Shown piece after piece: positions 1-8,127 of a DNA stretch of 33,124 nucleotides. Location: the NCBI GenBank assembly GCA_949288415.1, contig CASEKE010000021.1, positions 1 to 33,124 on the forward strand. Reading direction: 5' to 3'. Under the pieces are notes generated by a model. The model made no database searches and was not told the origin of the DNA. It saw nothing but the letters and a program-made list of their open reading frames with translations. The position numbers and the translations under genes are program-made. Positions within the stretch are counted from its first letter, which is position 1. Each line of letters begins with the position of its first letter. This DNA comes from an uncultured Spirochaetales bacterium. Lineage in GTDB: Bacteria; Spirochaetota; Spirochaetia; Sphaerochaetales; Sphaerochaetaceae.

Positions 1-194
1 GCTGCTTCATCTGGGACATAGCCGCGAGCCACGCAATCATAAAGGCCCTTGGGATGGACATAGGCTATCTTGACGGATCCGCGTTGGAGTACACGGACGG
101 GATGCTCCTGGAAAGGAAAAAATGCCGCGCCCCGTTCGTCACGGGTACGCAAACGGCCAGAGAGTCGCTCATGACACAGATAGTCCTACGCTAG
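1..194 (+). CDS. Inositol monophosphatase / CysQ family protein, C-terminal fragment
   Basis: Only the last 63 codons are present, read in frame from position 3 to a TAG at 192-194. The fragment opens with C-F-I-W-D-I-A-A-S-H-A-I-I-K-A-L-G, which matches the conserved W-D-x-A-A motif of the lithium-sensitive phosphatase superfamily (inositol monophosphatase, CysQ, archaeal FBPase). The Asp of that motif binds the catalytic metal, and the following G-x-x-I-x-x-L-D-G segment is also typical. The substrate cannot be decided from this piece: inositol phosphate, PAP or fructose bisphosphate are all possible. The stop codon overlaps the stop of the convergent gene by three bases within a CTAG. Family assignment is fairly secure; specificity is unknown. 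Confidence 0.6.
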   Translation, partial: CFIWDIAASHAIIKALGMDIGYLDGSALEYTDGMLLERKKCRAPFVTGTQTARESLMTQIVLR

Positions 195-853
195 CGCTCC
201 TCCTCGAAGAGCGTCTCGAGGCATGAGTATGCCTTCGACGAGTTCTCCTTGTCGATGACGAACGACAGATAGTTCATCGTGGAGATTACCTCGATGATGT
301 TTATCTGCTCCCACGCAAGTTTGCGTACCGCAACATAGATCAGGCCGGGGGTCATTATATAGTTTCCGTCGAAAGCGATCGAGATTGCGACGAGGTCGTC
401 CATCTCATGCGTTATCTCGAGATCGGAAAAGAGATTTTTCACAAGCTCCTTGTGCTTCATGCTGACGGCCAGGGATATCTCGCTGTTTCCGACGCTTATG
501 TTGAGGAAATCTCCCCTTGCGGGATCTATGGAAGAATACAGGTCTTCAAGATTCCTCGCAAATCCGCTCCCGTGACGGAAGTTCACGTCGTATATGCCCG
601 TCTGCATCGAAATCGAATACTGCATTGCACCGACTTTTTTTATGTTCTTCTTCTCCTTTAGCTCCACAGCATAGCGCCTGATTGCCATGACTATGGAACT
701 CTGTGCAACATCGCATCCAAGTCTGGCCTCTATGTTGGGCTGGAGGTGTTTTGCAAGGTTCGAGAAGCTAATGACGTCCTCCATCAGCATCTCGGATATG
801 AACGGACTTCTGTTTATGGAATCCTTTACTGCCTGTGTTATTGAATACGCCAT
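191..853 (-). CDS. ACT-domain protein, putative regulator
   Basis: This is a 220-residue soluble protein without membrane segments. Residues about 1-70 are mostly helical and contain a conserved-looking stretch around 43-61 (A-R-L-G-C-D-V-A-Q-S-S-I). Residues about 153-216 read as an aspartokinase-like ACT domain: strand, the I-M-T-P-G-L-I loop, a helix (L-A-W-E-Q-I-N-I-I-E), then a strand and a final helix. Residues 115-142 may form a second ACT-like half. No kinase domain is present, so it is not an aspartokinase. ACT domains usually bind amino acids or similar small ligands, so a ligand-sensing regulatory role is inferred. The start is the ATG at 853-851. It has no Shine-Dalgarno sequence, but a near-consensus promoter lies immediately upstream, so the mRNA is probably leaderless. 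The gene converges on the phosphatase-family gene, sharing a CTAG at the stops. Confidence 0.6.
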   Translation of the reverse strand: MAYSITQAVKDSINRSPFISEMLMEDVISFSNLAKHLQPNIEARLGCDVAQSSIVMAIRRYAVELKEKKNIKKVGAMQYSISMQTGIYDVNFRHGSGFARNLEDLYSSIDPARGDFLNISVGNSEISLAVSMKHKELVKNLFSDLEITHEMDDLVAISIAFDGNYIMTPGLIYVAVRKLAWEQINIIEVISTMNYLSFVIDKENSSKAYSCLETLFEEER

Positions 854-859
854 GTTATT

Positions 860-888
860 ATTTTAACAAAATGTTATATTTTGGTCAA
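860..888 (-). promoter_or_regulatory. Promoter of the ACT-domain gene, probably leaderless
   Basis: On the minus strand there is a -35 TTGACC (888-883), a 17-bp spacer and a -10 TAAAAT (865-860). Six bases then separate the -10 from the ATG at 853. Transcription would begin at or within a base or two of the start codon. Confidence 0.65.
864..876. promoter_or_regulatory. Operator-like inverted repeat inside the ACT-gene promoter
   Basis: TAACA-AAA-TGTTA is a perfect 5-3-5 inverted repeat lying in the spacer and touching the -10 box. A protein bound here would block the promoter. Further TGTTA and CAACA half-sites flank it at 854-857 and 886-890. The AT-rich context makes chance occurrence possible. 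Confidence 0.3.
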
Positions 889-1022
889 CATCACGCATTC
901 ATCGACACATTGATTAAATATTGCATATCGCCTTTTCCGTCCATTTTCAGGGCATTTTTCAATTTCAGCACTGATGGACTATTGATTCTTTCAGCCGAAT
1001 CGGGTTAGCTATCTCTAGGGGA

Positions 1023-2648
1023 ATGGGGGCCGACGTACACTTTGCAAAAGGGTGTCCGCCGGAAAACTTTTCATGCCGTTTCCGTCTGGAAAAATCCGGT
1101 CCATATGCAATCGATTCGTCAAAGGATGGTATGGGTATGTGCAACGATATGGAACGGACGGCATGCGGAGAGCCGCTGGCATGCTTTCATAGGAATCTTG
1201 ACGCGGCAAGAAGCCTTTCGCGTCGCATAGCGGAATCTTCCCCGCAGGCCATAGTCGCATCCGCAATGGACACGGCGACCGTGATTCTTGCCGCCATCGG
1301 CAAAGCCGATCCCTACATAAAAAGATCCCTCGAGAGATTCTATATGCAGGTCGACCGCAACATCCACGACGAGGATGCGGTCTTTTTCCGCAAGACCGAG
1401 CTCAAGGCGATAACGAACTACTGCAAACTTGCCACGACGCTCCGCCTCAGACGACTCATATGTGCCTACAAGCTTATGCTCTCGGTTCCGAGCGGCGAGC
1501 ATCTTCTGCTGGACGGCATCCTCGTATACTTCTCGGCCTCGTATGCAAAGGGGGAAAGACCGGAGGAGGACGAGAAGGAGCTCTCGGTCGTCAGGAGAGC
1601 CCTTGCAAGATACGAGGAAGATCTCCGTCAGGAGACCGCACTCAACGCGGAAAACCGCAGATTCGCGAGCTTCATAAGAAACAGGACCGAAAACACCGAG
1701 AAAAAGTACTCCGCCCAGACGGAACAGAGGCTGGAGGAAATGCTGAGGATGCTTTCGCGCAACGAGAGAAGAATCATTCTGGAAAGGAGGAACAGAAGCT
1801 GTAACCATCCTGTCCCCGAGCACAGGATAGCCCAGCCTAGGAACGGCTATCGCTTCCACTTTCCTCTCTACAGCAAGGCCTCCCCGATTGCCCGGCTTGC
1901 TGCAGAGGCGTTGAAGGCCTGTCCGCCGCTCGCGAGGAAGGCATGCTGTCTCTTTCTATGCGCAAGAATCATGGACGCCTTCCGGCACGAAGAAGCGATA
2001 TACGGAAAGATGAAGGAAAGCATCGCAAGATTCAGGATGAACATGGAGGGAGAAGCGAGCAAAGCGTCGGTGAAGCGCAGTCTCTGCAGGCTGTACCACG
2101 AAATAGCGAAAACCGAGGACGATGCAATCTGCTACCAACTCGAGACTTTCTTCAACGCGGCTGCGGACGCGCTCGACGACGGTCTAGGCACGCTCGCGCT
2201 TAGGGACGATCTTTCCGCAAGCCTCGAAAGCAACTACCACATACAGAGTCCGAGGAAGACGGCGGAGATTCTCGACTACCATCTCTCCGTCATGAACTTC
2301 GTGTCCAGGACGGTGAAGGATGACAGAGCGCTGCTGGAACTCTGCAGGGAAATCGAGGAGACAGGGAACTGCTTCAGGGAAAACGACGAGGCGCCATACA
2401 GGCCAGACCTCACGGAAGTCGACGTGGACCATCTTCTCAGCGGAGCGGTGAACGTCCGCGAGGCATACCGCGAATACCTCAAATGCACAAGATTCCCGCG
2501 TCCGATTCCAAATGAGCTGACCAAGGATTCTATTGACGAAAGACTGCTGCAGACTGATACAATAAGAGACGCGATCTATTCCGTGCTTCCCGAAAAAGAA
2601 GACATCGGGGCATACGAGAGCATGGGATTCGTGATCAGGAGAGGGTGA
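1023..2648 (+). CDS. Unrecognised 541-residue protein upstream of nrdR
   Basis: I do not recognise this protein. It is soluble, strongly charged and apparently almost all helical, with no signal peptide or membrane segment. A basic, Arg/Glu-rich stretch at about 190-275 could be coiled coil, and several Cys are scattered without a clear metal motif. The start is uncertain. The ATG at 1023 is directly abutted by AGGGGA, which is too close for a good ribosome site. The in-frame ATGs at 1131 and 1137 have AAAGGA 4 and 10 nt upstream and would give roughly 505 residues. The gene ends four bases before nrdR, whose Shine-Dalgarno AGGAGAGGG lies inside its 3' end, so the two are almost certainly co-transcribed. 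A role near ribonucleotide-reductase control is only guilt by association. Confidence 0.7.
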   Translation: MGADVHFAKGCPPENFSCRFRLEKSGPYAIDSSKDGMGMCNDMERTACGEPLACFHRNLDAARSLSRRIAESSPQAIVASAMDTATVILAAIGKADPYIKRSLERFYMQVDRNIHDEDAVFFRKTELKAITNYCKLATTLRLRRLICAYKLMLSVPSGEHLLLDGILVYFSASYAKGERPEEDEKELSVVRRALARYEEDLRQETALNAENRRFASFIRNRTENTEKKYSAQTEQRLEEMLRMLSRNERRIILERRNRSCNHPVPEHRIAQPRNGYRFHFPLYSKASPIARLAAEALKACPPLARKACCLFLCARIMDAFRHEEAIYGKMKESIARFRMNMEGEASKASVKRSLCRLYHEIAKTEDDAICYQLETFFNAAADALDDGLGTLALRDDLSASLESNYHIQSPRKTAEILDYHLSVMNFVSRTVKDDRALLELCREIEETGNCFRENDEAPYRPDLTEVDVDHLLSGAVNVREAYREYLKCTRFPRPIPNELTKDSIDERLLQTDTIRDAIYSVLPEKEDIGAYESMGFVIRRG

Positions 2649-2652
2649 AACC

Positions 2653-3129
2653 ATGAAATGTCCACGTTGCGGATGTCAGACCGACAGGGTCGTGGAATCC
2701 CGCCCCGGAAAGGACGGGTCGTCCATCAGAAGAAGAAGGGAATGCACAGAGTGCGGCTTCCGCTTCACAAGCTATGAGCGCGTCGAGCTCAAGCCGATAA
2801 TAGTCATAAAGAAGAACGGCAAGCACCAGCCGTTCGACATAAACAAGGTGGAGCACGGAATACGCGTCTGCACCGAGAAGATCAACATCAGCCCCGAGGA
2901 TTTCGAGAGAACGATGTTCAACATCGAAAACAGGGTGAACGAGCTTGCGGGACCGAAGAGGACAATAACGAGCGAAATGATCGGCGAGGAAGCCCTCAAG
3001 GAGCTGTACAAGCTCAACCCTGTCGCCTACGTCAGGTTCGCCGCGGTCTATAGGGCATTCGACGATGTGAAGCAGTTCATAAGCGAGATCGAGAAAATCG
3101 CAAAAGACGCGAACGAGGAGAAGCGCTAG
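2653..3129 (+). CDS. nrdR: Transcriptional repressor NrdR
   Basis: NrdR represses ribonucleotide reductase genes and senses ATP/dATP. The 158-residue length is normal. The N-terminal zinc ribbon has C-P-R-C at residues 3-6 and C-T-E-C at 31-34, with the family's R-R-R-R-E-C-x-E-C-x-x-R-F-T-S-Y-E-R context. The ATP-cone follows at about 46-136, including K-K-N-G-K-H-Q-P-F-D and the late V-A-Y-V-R-F-A-A-V-Y-R-x-F signature. The start ATG has AGGAGAGGG at a good distance. The neighbour on the opposite strand is a dGTPase, so two dNTP-pool genes converge here. No NrdR box and no ribonucleotide reductase gene is seen in the window, so its targets lie elsewhere. Confidence 0.95.
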   Translation: MKCPRCGCQTDRVVESRPGKDGSSIRRRRECTECGFRFTSYERVELKPIIVIKKNGKHQPFDINKVEHGIRVCTEKINISPEDFERTMFNIENRVNELAGPKRTITSEMIGEEALKELYKLNPVAYVRFAAVYRAFDDVKQFISEIEKIAKDANEEKR

Positions 3130-4286
3130 ACCAGGGCATCGAACCACTTTCCCGTCTGGCTCATCTCGATCTCGTCATTGAGATGCTCCGGCTTCAATAT
3201 CTCGTTCGCGCAGTCCAGGCAGAACGTGTCGGTCATGCCTGCGACATAGTCGACTATCATGCGTCTGTCCGAGCCTTCGCGCGCGATGTACAAGGGATGC
3301 ATGTCCCTTATATGGTTGAAGAATCCTGCGGCAAGCATGTTCCTCTCGCTGTCGTAGCCGCTCCTGTCGAGCCCGTACGACGAGTATATCTCCTCCAGAT
3401 AGGACGTTATAAGCTTGATGAGTCTCGTGAAATATCTCGTGTAGCCGTTCAGAATCGAGCTTCGGTATATGTTCTCATAGTTGAATGCTCCGAAGGCTTC
3501 GACTGCCTCGAATATCCTGTCTGAAAAGCCTATTCCCTCCTCCTTCGACGCACTTGCGATTATGTCGTTGACAAGCGAATTGATTATCTCCCCGTTGGTC
3601 GTTCCGAGCCGGCTGCTCACAATCTCGGGAAGCTGCTTTCCCTTGAGAATGCCGAGCCTCGAGGCATCCTCGAAGTCCCTTCCTAAGTAGGCAATCGAAT
3701 CGGAGAAACGCACTACGGCACCCTCGTAAGTCGCAGGAAGAAGTCCCTTCCTACTGTCGATGGACGCGAAGTCCTTTATCTCGAACGTCGGCTTTATACG
3801 AACGCGGAGGGCCTCTCCGTTGTGGCTCACTATGCCGTCCCTGACAGCGTATGTGAGATTCAGCCCCTTGCCGTTGTCCGCGAGGAAATCCACGACGCGC
3901 AGGCTGTTTATCTCATGCTCGAACGCTCCGATCCCCCTCTCCTGGGAGATCGACGAGATTATGCGCTCGCCGACATGGCCGAACGGAGTGTGTCCGAGGT
4001 CGTGCCCCATTCCGATGGCCCATGCAAGTTCCGTATCGAGACCGAGCGGCCTGCATATCGTGCTGGCTATCGAAGCGACATGAAGGACGTGCTCCATGCG
4101 CGTGCAGATATGGTCGTTGCTGGGTGCGAAAAACACCTGCGTCTTGTGCTTGAGCCTCCTGAACGGGGACGAGTGTATGATGGCGGTCGTATCCCGGTAA
4201 AACGCACCTCTGACGTCCTCCTCCCTTTCTCTTTCCCTTTTCTTCAGGCTTTCTGCTATCAGCTCCTCATTTCTTCTATCAAGCAT
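3126..4286 (-). CDS. dgt: dGTP triphosphohydrolase-like HD-domain protein
   Basis: This family hydrolyses dNTPs, typically dGTP, to the deoxynucleoside and triphosphate and so trims dNTP pools. The 386-residue protein shows the dGTPase start region R-R-L-K-H-K-T-Q-V-F at about 44-52 and the metal-binding HD set: H66 in R-M-E-H-V, and H95-D96 in G-H-D-L-G-H-T-P-F-G-H. A later Asp in F-S-D-S-I-A-Y-L completes the site. It is shorter than E. coli Dgt and fits the compact bacterial dGTPase-like group, whose dNTP preference varies. The ATG has GGAG eight bases upstream. Its TAG overlaps the nrdR TAG in a shared CTAG at 3126-3129. An extended -10 promoter lies just upstream. Confidence 0.9.
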   Translation of the reverse strand: MLDRRNEELIAESLKKREREREEDVRGAFYRDTTAIIHSSPFRRLKHKTQVFFAPSNDHICTRMEHVLHVASIASTICRPLGLDTELAWAIGMGHDLGHTPFGHVGERIISSISQERGIGAFEHEINSLRVVDFLADNGKGLNLTYAVRDGIVSHNGEALRVRIKPTFEIKDFASIDSRKGLLPATYEGAVVRFSDSIAYLGRDFEDASRLGILKGKQLPEIVSSRLGTTNGEIINSLVNDIIASASKEEGIGFSDRIFEAVEAFGAFNYENIYRSSILNGYTRYFTRLIKLITSYLEEIYSSYGLDRSGYDSERNMLAAGFFNHIRDMHPLYIAREGSDRRMIVDYVAGMTDTFCLDCANEILKPEHLNDEIEMSQTGKWFDALV

Positions 4287-4307
4287 GATGATTTCTCCAT
4301 TGATTCA

Positions 4308-4320
4308 TGTTATCATAGCA
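4308..4320. promoter_or_regulatory. Overlapping divergent extended -10 elements
   Basis: TG-T-TATCAT (4308-4316) reads on the plus strand toward the membrane-protein gene. TG-C-TATGAT (4320-4312) reads on the minus strand toward the dGTPase gene. Each matches an extended -10 box, neither has a convincing -35, and the two hexamers overlap. Both downstream genes have good ribosome sites at suitable distances. Confidence 0.45.
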
Positions 4321-4339
4321 GGCAAGGAGTTGAAAGAAG

Positions 4340-4801
4340 ATGTTGGACTACATCGTTCCGCTGGCCTCGCTTCTGCTGGTCTTCATGGCTTTTCTGACCA
4401 CTTTGCGATTCATCCTATCCAGGGAAGGCGCATTCTGGCTTCTGCCATGCCTCCTGAGCATCATCTTCATCTTCCAGGATCTGGATACTCTGATTGCCAT
4501 AGCCGAACTCGGAATCGAATACGATCCGAGGACGATGAGGAACATCGCACCGCTTCTGATCGCGATACTCTGGTATCTTTCTATAATCACCTTCCATTAC
4601 GCGCTTCGCTACCGGATCGAAGAAAACCGCTACCGGGTTGAGAACATCAAGAACCGTAACGAGGCAATCTTCATAGAGAAGGTCGAGCAGAGGAAGCGCA
4701 GGAACGAAAGACGCAGGAAAGAGGACAACATCGGGAACAAGGCCCGCAAAGCCGAGATATACGACGGCAAGGACGACTGGTCGGATCTTTTCAGCGAATG
4801 A
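4340..4801 (+). CDS. Small membrane protein of unknown function
   Basis: This 153-residue protein is not recognised. Three hydrophobic segments are visible at about residues 4-25, 31-55 and 70-88. A long, very basic and then acidic cytoplasmic-looking tail follows, with an R-K-R-R-N-E-R-R-R-K-E cluster around 117-127 and D-D-W-S-D-L-F near the end. The membrane part may anchor a charged tail that contacts nucleic acid or another protein, but no function can be assigned. The ATG has AAGGAG ten bases upstream. It is probably monocistronic, because aroK has its own promoter 26 bp downstream. Confidence 0.7.
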   Translation: MLDYIVPLASLLLVFMAFLTTLRFILSREGAFWLLPCLLSIIFIFQDLDTLIAIAELGIEYDPRTMRNIAPLLIAILWYLSIITFHYALRYRIEENRYRVENIKNRNEAIFIEKVEQRKRRNERRRKEDNIGNKARKAEIYDGKDDWSDLFSE

Positions 4802-4826
4802 ATCCCCTCTCCTCCCTGCGCCAAGG

Positions 4827-4856
4827 TTGAAGTAGGTCCCCTTTTTTTGATATCAT
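4827..4856 (+). promoter_or_regulatory. aroK promoter
   Basis: A -35 TTGAAG (4827-4832), an 18-bp spacer and a -10 TATCAT (4851-4856) are followed by seven bases and the ATG at 4864. The upstream in-frame ATG at 4855 sits inside the -10 box, so it cannot be the start on a transcript from this promoter. The arrangement predicts a leaderless mRNA. Confidence 0.6.
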
Positions 4857-4863
4857 GACCTTT

Positions 4864-5403
4864 ATGGCAGAATCAGGGAAAGGGATTTTTTTTTCAGGCA
4901 TAAAGCACTCGGGCAAGACCACTTTCGCGAAATTGTATGCAGAGGACAGGAATCTCGAAATCAAGGACGCGGACGATCTCGTGCTCGAAAGGATATTTCC
5001 GATAAGCGTGAGGGAGTACTACAGCGCGAACGGCAAGGATTCCTTCATGAAGGTAGAGGCTGAGGCCGTCAAGGATTACATTCGCAGCAGAACGGGACGC
5101 TATGTCGTAAGCCTGGGAGGCGGAGCCTCCGACAACGGCCCCCTCATGGAGATCGTCAAGGCGGAAGGAACCCTGATCTATCTGTCAAGAAACGAGAAGG
5201 ACATCCTCGAAGTCATCAGGCGTAAGGGTATTCCTCCGTTCCTTGACAGGGACAATCTGGAAGCATCCTTCCACGAGCTATACGAGAGAAGGGACAGTAT
5301 ATACAGGAACTTGGCGGACATCGTCGTCGACCTCGGACCATACCGCGACAAGAGGGAGACGGCCGACAGTCTGGAAAGGATCCTCGAGGAGTATGGACTA
5401 TGA
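4864..5403 (+). CDS. aroK: Shikimate kinase
   Basis: Shikimate kinase phosphorylates shikimate with ATP in aromatic amino acid synthesis. Counting from the ATG at 4864 it has 179 residues, the usual size. The P-loop is S-G-I-K-H-S-G-K-T-T at 11-20, the metal/substrate Asp motif is K-D-A-D-D-L at 34-39 and the shikimate-binding S-L-G-G-G-A-S is at 84-90. The lid Arg lies in the I-P-P-F-L-D-R segment near 124-130. The start was chosen because the promoter -10 overlaps the ATG three codons upstream and no Shine-Dalgarno precedes either. The stop overlaps the aroC start (ATGA), so aroK and aroC are translationally coupled. Confidence 0.9.
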   Translation: MAESGKGIFFSGIKHSGKTTFAKLYAEDRNLEIKDADDLVLERIFPISVREYYSANGKDSFMKVEAEAVKDYIRSRTGRYVVSLGGGASDNGPLMEIVKAEGTLIYLSRNEKDILEVIRRKGIPPFLDRDNLEASFHELYERRDSIYRNLADIVVDLGPYRDKRETADSLERILEEYGL

Positions 5404-6461
5404 GCGGGAACAGCTTCGGAACGATATTCAGAATTACGACATTCGGAGAGTCTCACGGCGAGGCGCTCGGCCTTGTCATCGACGGCTGTCCGTCCGGGTT
5501 TGCACTCGACCTCGATGCGATCCAGAAGGAGATGGACAGGAGAAGGCCGGGGGGAACAAAGCATGGCACCAGCCGGAACGAGAGCGACATTATCCACGTC
5601 CTGTCCGGACTCTACGAGGGCAGGACGACAGGATCGCCCATCGCGATGGTGCTCTTCAACGAGAACCAGAACAGCAAGGACTATGGCAAACTCAAGGATG
5701 TTTTCCGTCCAGGACATGCCGATTTCACATATGAGAAGAAATGGGGAATCAGGGATCCGCGCGGAGGAGGAAGATCCTCGGGAAGGGAGACGAGTGCCAG
5801 AGTCGCGGCGGGAGCCGTCGCAAAGCAGATTCTTTCTTCGCGAGGTGTGAGGATAGACGCAGGAGTCAGGGCGATCGGAGGAATCGCGGCTGAAGGCACG
5901 GATTTCGTTCCGCCGTTCTCTCCTCCCCTTTTCACAGTCAGCAGCGAGAACGACGATAGAATGTTGCGTATGATTGAGGAGACAAGGGCCGAAGGCGACA
6001 GTCTCGGAGGAATCGTGGAATGCCGCATACGCGGACTTCAGGCAGGAATCGGGGAGCCATGCTTCGACAAGCTGGATGCTCTTCTCGCCCATGCCATGCT
6101 ATCCATAGGAGCTGTCAAGGGCATAGAGTTCGGCCTAGGTTTCCGGGCCGCAGACGTCAAGGGCAGCGTCGACAACGACCAGATGGACGAAACAGGATTC
6201 CTTTCCAACAACGCCGGGGGAATCCTCGGCGGAATCTCCACAGGAGAGGAGATAGTTTTCCGCATCGCCGTGAAGCCTACCCCATCGATATCCAGAGAGC
6301 AGAGGACTGTCGACAGGGACAACAGGCCCGTCGAACTGAGGATAGAAGGCAGGCACGACCCTCTGATCGTCGTCAGGATACTGCCCGTCGTCGAGGCCAT
6401 GGCGGCCTTGGTAGTACTTGATTCGATGCTCGTAGACGAGGCGGAAAGAAGCCTCAGATAG
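5400..6461 (+). CDS. aroC: Chorismate synthase
   Basis: AroC converts EPSP to chorismate using reduced FMN, the last common step of aromatic synthesis. The 353-residue length is normal. Signature segments are F-G-E-S-H-G at 15-20 with the catalytic His, R-P-G-G-T near 52, and G-R-S-S-G-R-E-T-S-A-R-V-A-A-G-A near 122-137. The late D-x-R-x-D-P motif is present as G-R-H-D-P. GAGGAG lies about nine bases before the ATG, inside aroK. Sixteen bases separate the gene from the downstream helicase, so aroK, aroC, the helicase and its partner probably form one operon. That couples aromatic synthesis genes to a DNA-processing pair with no obvious functional link. Confidence 0.95.
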   Translation: MSGNSFGTIFRITTFGESHGEALGLVIDGCPSGFALDLDAIQKEMDRRRPGGTKHGTSRNESDIIHVLSGLYEGRTTGSPIAMVLFNENQNSKDYGKLKDVFRPGHADFTYEKKWGIRDPRGGGRSSGRETSARVAAGAVAKQILSSRGVRIDAGVRAIGGIAAEGTDFVPPFSPPLFTVSSENDDRMLRMIEETRAEGDSLGGIVECRIRGLQAGIGEPCFDKLDALLAHAMLSIGAVKGIEFGLGFRAADVKGSVDNDQMDETGFLSNNAGGILGGISTGEEIVFRIAVKPTPSISREQRTVDRDNRPVELRIEGRHDPLIVVRILPVVEAMAALVVLDSMLVDEAERSLR

Positions 6462-6477
6462 ATTCACGGAGAAAGGA

Positions 6478-8127
6478 ATGAAAGAAAACAATCCCCTGCT
6501 CGTGCAGAGCGACCGTACGATACTTCTTGACTTGTACAGCCCCTTTGCCGAAGAGGCACGCAGGGACATCGTACCGTTTGCGGAGCTGGTCAAATCTCCT
6601 GAGCACGTCCACACGTACGCGATAAGCGACCTTTCTCTTTGGAACGCCATATCCGCAGGTCTCGGATGCGACGAGATCGTCGGACGTCTGGAGAAATGGA
6701 GCAAGTACGACATAGACCCGAGGGTAACGATGTACATCGACGACATTGGGCGAAGATACGGAGAGTTCGTACTCGAGGAGGATTCCGACGATCCGGAAAG
6801 TCTCATACTGACCGTGACGAGGAGACTTTTTCAGCTGCAGATCAGATCGCGTTTCGTAGAGAGGGAGAAGTTCCTCGAGATCGTCGACGACTCACGTTTC
6901 CGCCTTGATAGGAAAAGGCGCGGAGAGTTCAAGATAAGAATGATACATCTGGGCTTTCCTGTCGTGGACAAAATCCCCATGAAGGCCGGGGCAGGACTTG
7001 AATTTTGCCTATCGGAAAGTCTCGCTCCGAGGTTCTACCAGAAGGAAGCGGTATCGAGCCTCGTCGGCAACGGCGAGCCGGGCACGGGATTCGGGACGAT
7101 CGTCCTTCCGTGCGGAAGCGGGAAGACCATCGTCGGAATTCTTGCGATGCACGCATTTCGCATGCATACAGTCATCATAGTCCCGAACATAAGCGCAATC
7201 CACCAGTGGATAAGGGAACTTCAGAGGTGGACCGACATACCGCGGGACATGATCGGAGAGTATTCGGGCGAGAGAAAGGAAATCAGACCTGTGACGGTCA
7301 CGACATACCAGAGCATGATCGGAACACGGAACAAGGAGACGGGCGAGACCGTGTTCGAGCTCTTCGACGACAGGCCGTGGGGCTTCATCATCTACGACGA
7401 GGTGCACATGCTCCCCGCTCCGTCTTTCCAGCTGGCCGCAAGGCTGCAGTCGATCTACCGTCTGGGCTTGACCGCGACACTCGTCAGAGAGGACGGCCGA
7501 CAGGGAGAGGTATTCACCCTCGTAGGACCGAAGAGATACGACACGCCTTGGATAAACCTCGCGGACAAAGGATTCATCGCAAAGGCGTATTGCCACGAAA
7601 TCAGGCTTCCCATGCCTGAAGAGGATGAGCTCGAGTACGGTATCAGCGAGAACGCCGCGGCCTACAGGATAGCCGCACTAAATCGGAACAAGCTTGACGT
7701 GATAACCGAACTTCTCGAGAAGCACAGAGGAGAACAGGTGATCATAATAGGCCAGTACATCGAACAGCTCAAGGAGATACAGGCGAAATTCGGTTTCCCG
7801 ATCATCACAGGAGCGACTTCCAACAGAAAGAGGGACGAGCTTTACGAAAAGTTCCGCAAGAGGGAGATTTCCACGCTGATCGTAAGCAAGGTCGCAAACT
7901 TCGCCATAGACCTTCCCGACGCGTCGGTGGCCATACAGGTCTCAGGGACGTACGGCTCGAGACAGGAAGAAGCCCAGAGACTTGGACGGATACTCCGACC
8001 GAAGGACAGGGACTGCCATTTCTATACCCTTGTGACGGAGTTCTCCAAGGAGGAGGAATTCGCACTCAAGCGTCAGCGCTTCCTTGCGGAGCAAGGCTAC
8101 AGTTATACTTTGGAGAGACGGAAGTGA
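6478..8127 (+). CDS. XPB/Ssl2-family DNA helicase (superfamily 2)
   Basis: This 549-residue protein matches the XPB helicase family, the 3'-5' translocase of eukaryotic TFIIH also found in archaea and some bacteria. Residues about 1-165 form the XPB-type N-terminal region. Motif I is P-C-G-S-G-K-T at 211-217, motif II is D-E-V-H at 307-310, and the XPB-specific R-E-D motif is at 337-339 in T-A-T-L-V-R-E-D-G. Motif VI is E-E-A-Q-R-L-G-R-I-L-R-P near 495-507. The end, F-L-A-E-Q-G-Y-S-Y, also matches the XPB family. GGAG sits six bases before the ATG. The stop overlaps the next gene's GTG. DNA repair or transcription-coupled remodelling is the expected role, but bacterial XPB functions are poorly settled. 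Confidence 0.9.
   Translation: MKENNPLLVQSDRTILLDLYSPFAEEARRDIVPFAELVKSPEHVHTYAISDLSLWNAISAGLGCDEIVGRLEKWSKYDIDPRVTMYIDDIGRRYGEFVLEEDSDDPESLILTVTRRLFQLQIRSRFVEREKFLEIVDDSRFRLDRKRRGEFKIRMIHLGFPVVDKIPMKAGAGLEFCLSESLAPRFYQKEAVSSLVGNGEPGTGFGTIVLPCGSGKTIVGILAMHAFRMHTVIIVPNISAIHQWIRELQRWTDIPRDMIGEYSGERKEIRPVTVTTYQSMIGTRNKETGETVFELFDDRPWGFIIYDEVHMLPAPSFQLAARLQSIYRLGLTATLVREDGRQGEVFTLVGPKRYDTPWINLADKGFIAKAYCHEIRLPMPEEDELEYGISENAAAYRIAALNRNKLDVITELLEKHRGEQVIIIGQYIEQLKEIQAKFGFPIITGATSNRKRDELYEKFRKREISTLIVSKVANFAIDLPDASVAIQVSGTYGSRQEEAQRLGRILRPKDRDCHFYTLVTEFSKEEEFALKRQRFLAEQGYSYTLERRK

Noticed and set aside
1119..1859. 246-codon open frame antisense to the 541-residue protein
   Set aside because: Because the plus gene is itself unrecognised I considered the reverse, but the plus frame is longer and its end is tied to nrdR by spacing and ribosome site.
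2560..2652. NrdR box controlling nrdR itself
   Set aside because: No ACAC-AT-rich-GTGT type 16-mer was seen upstream of nrdR or its partner.
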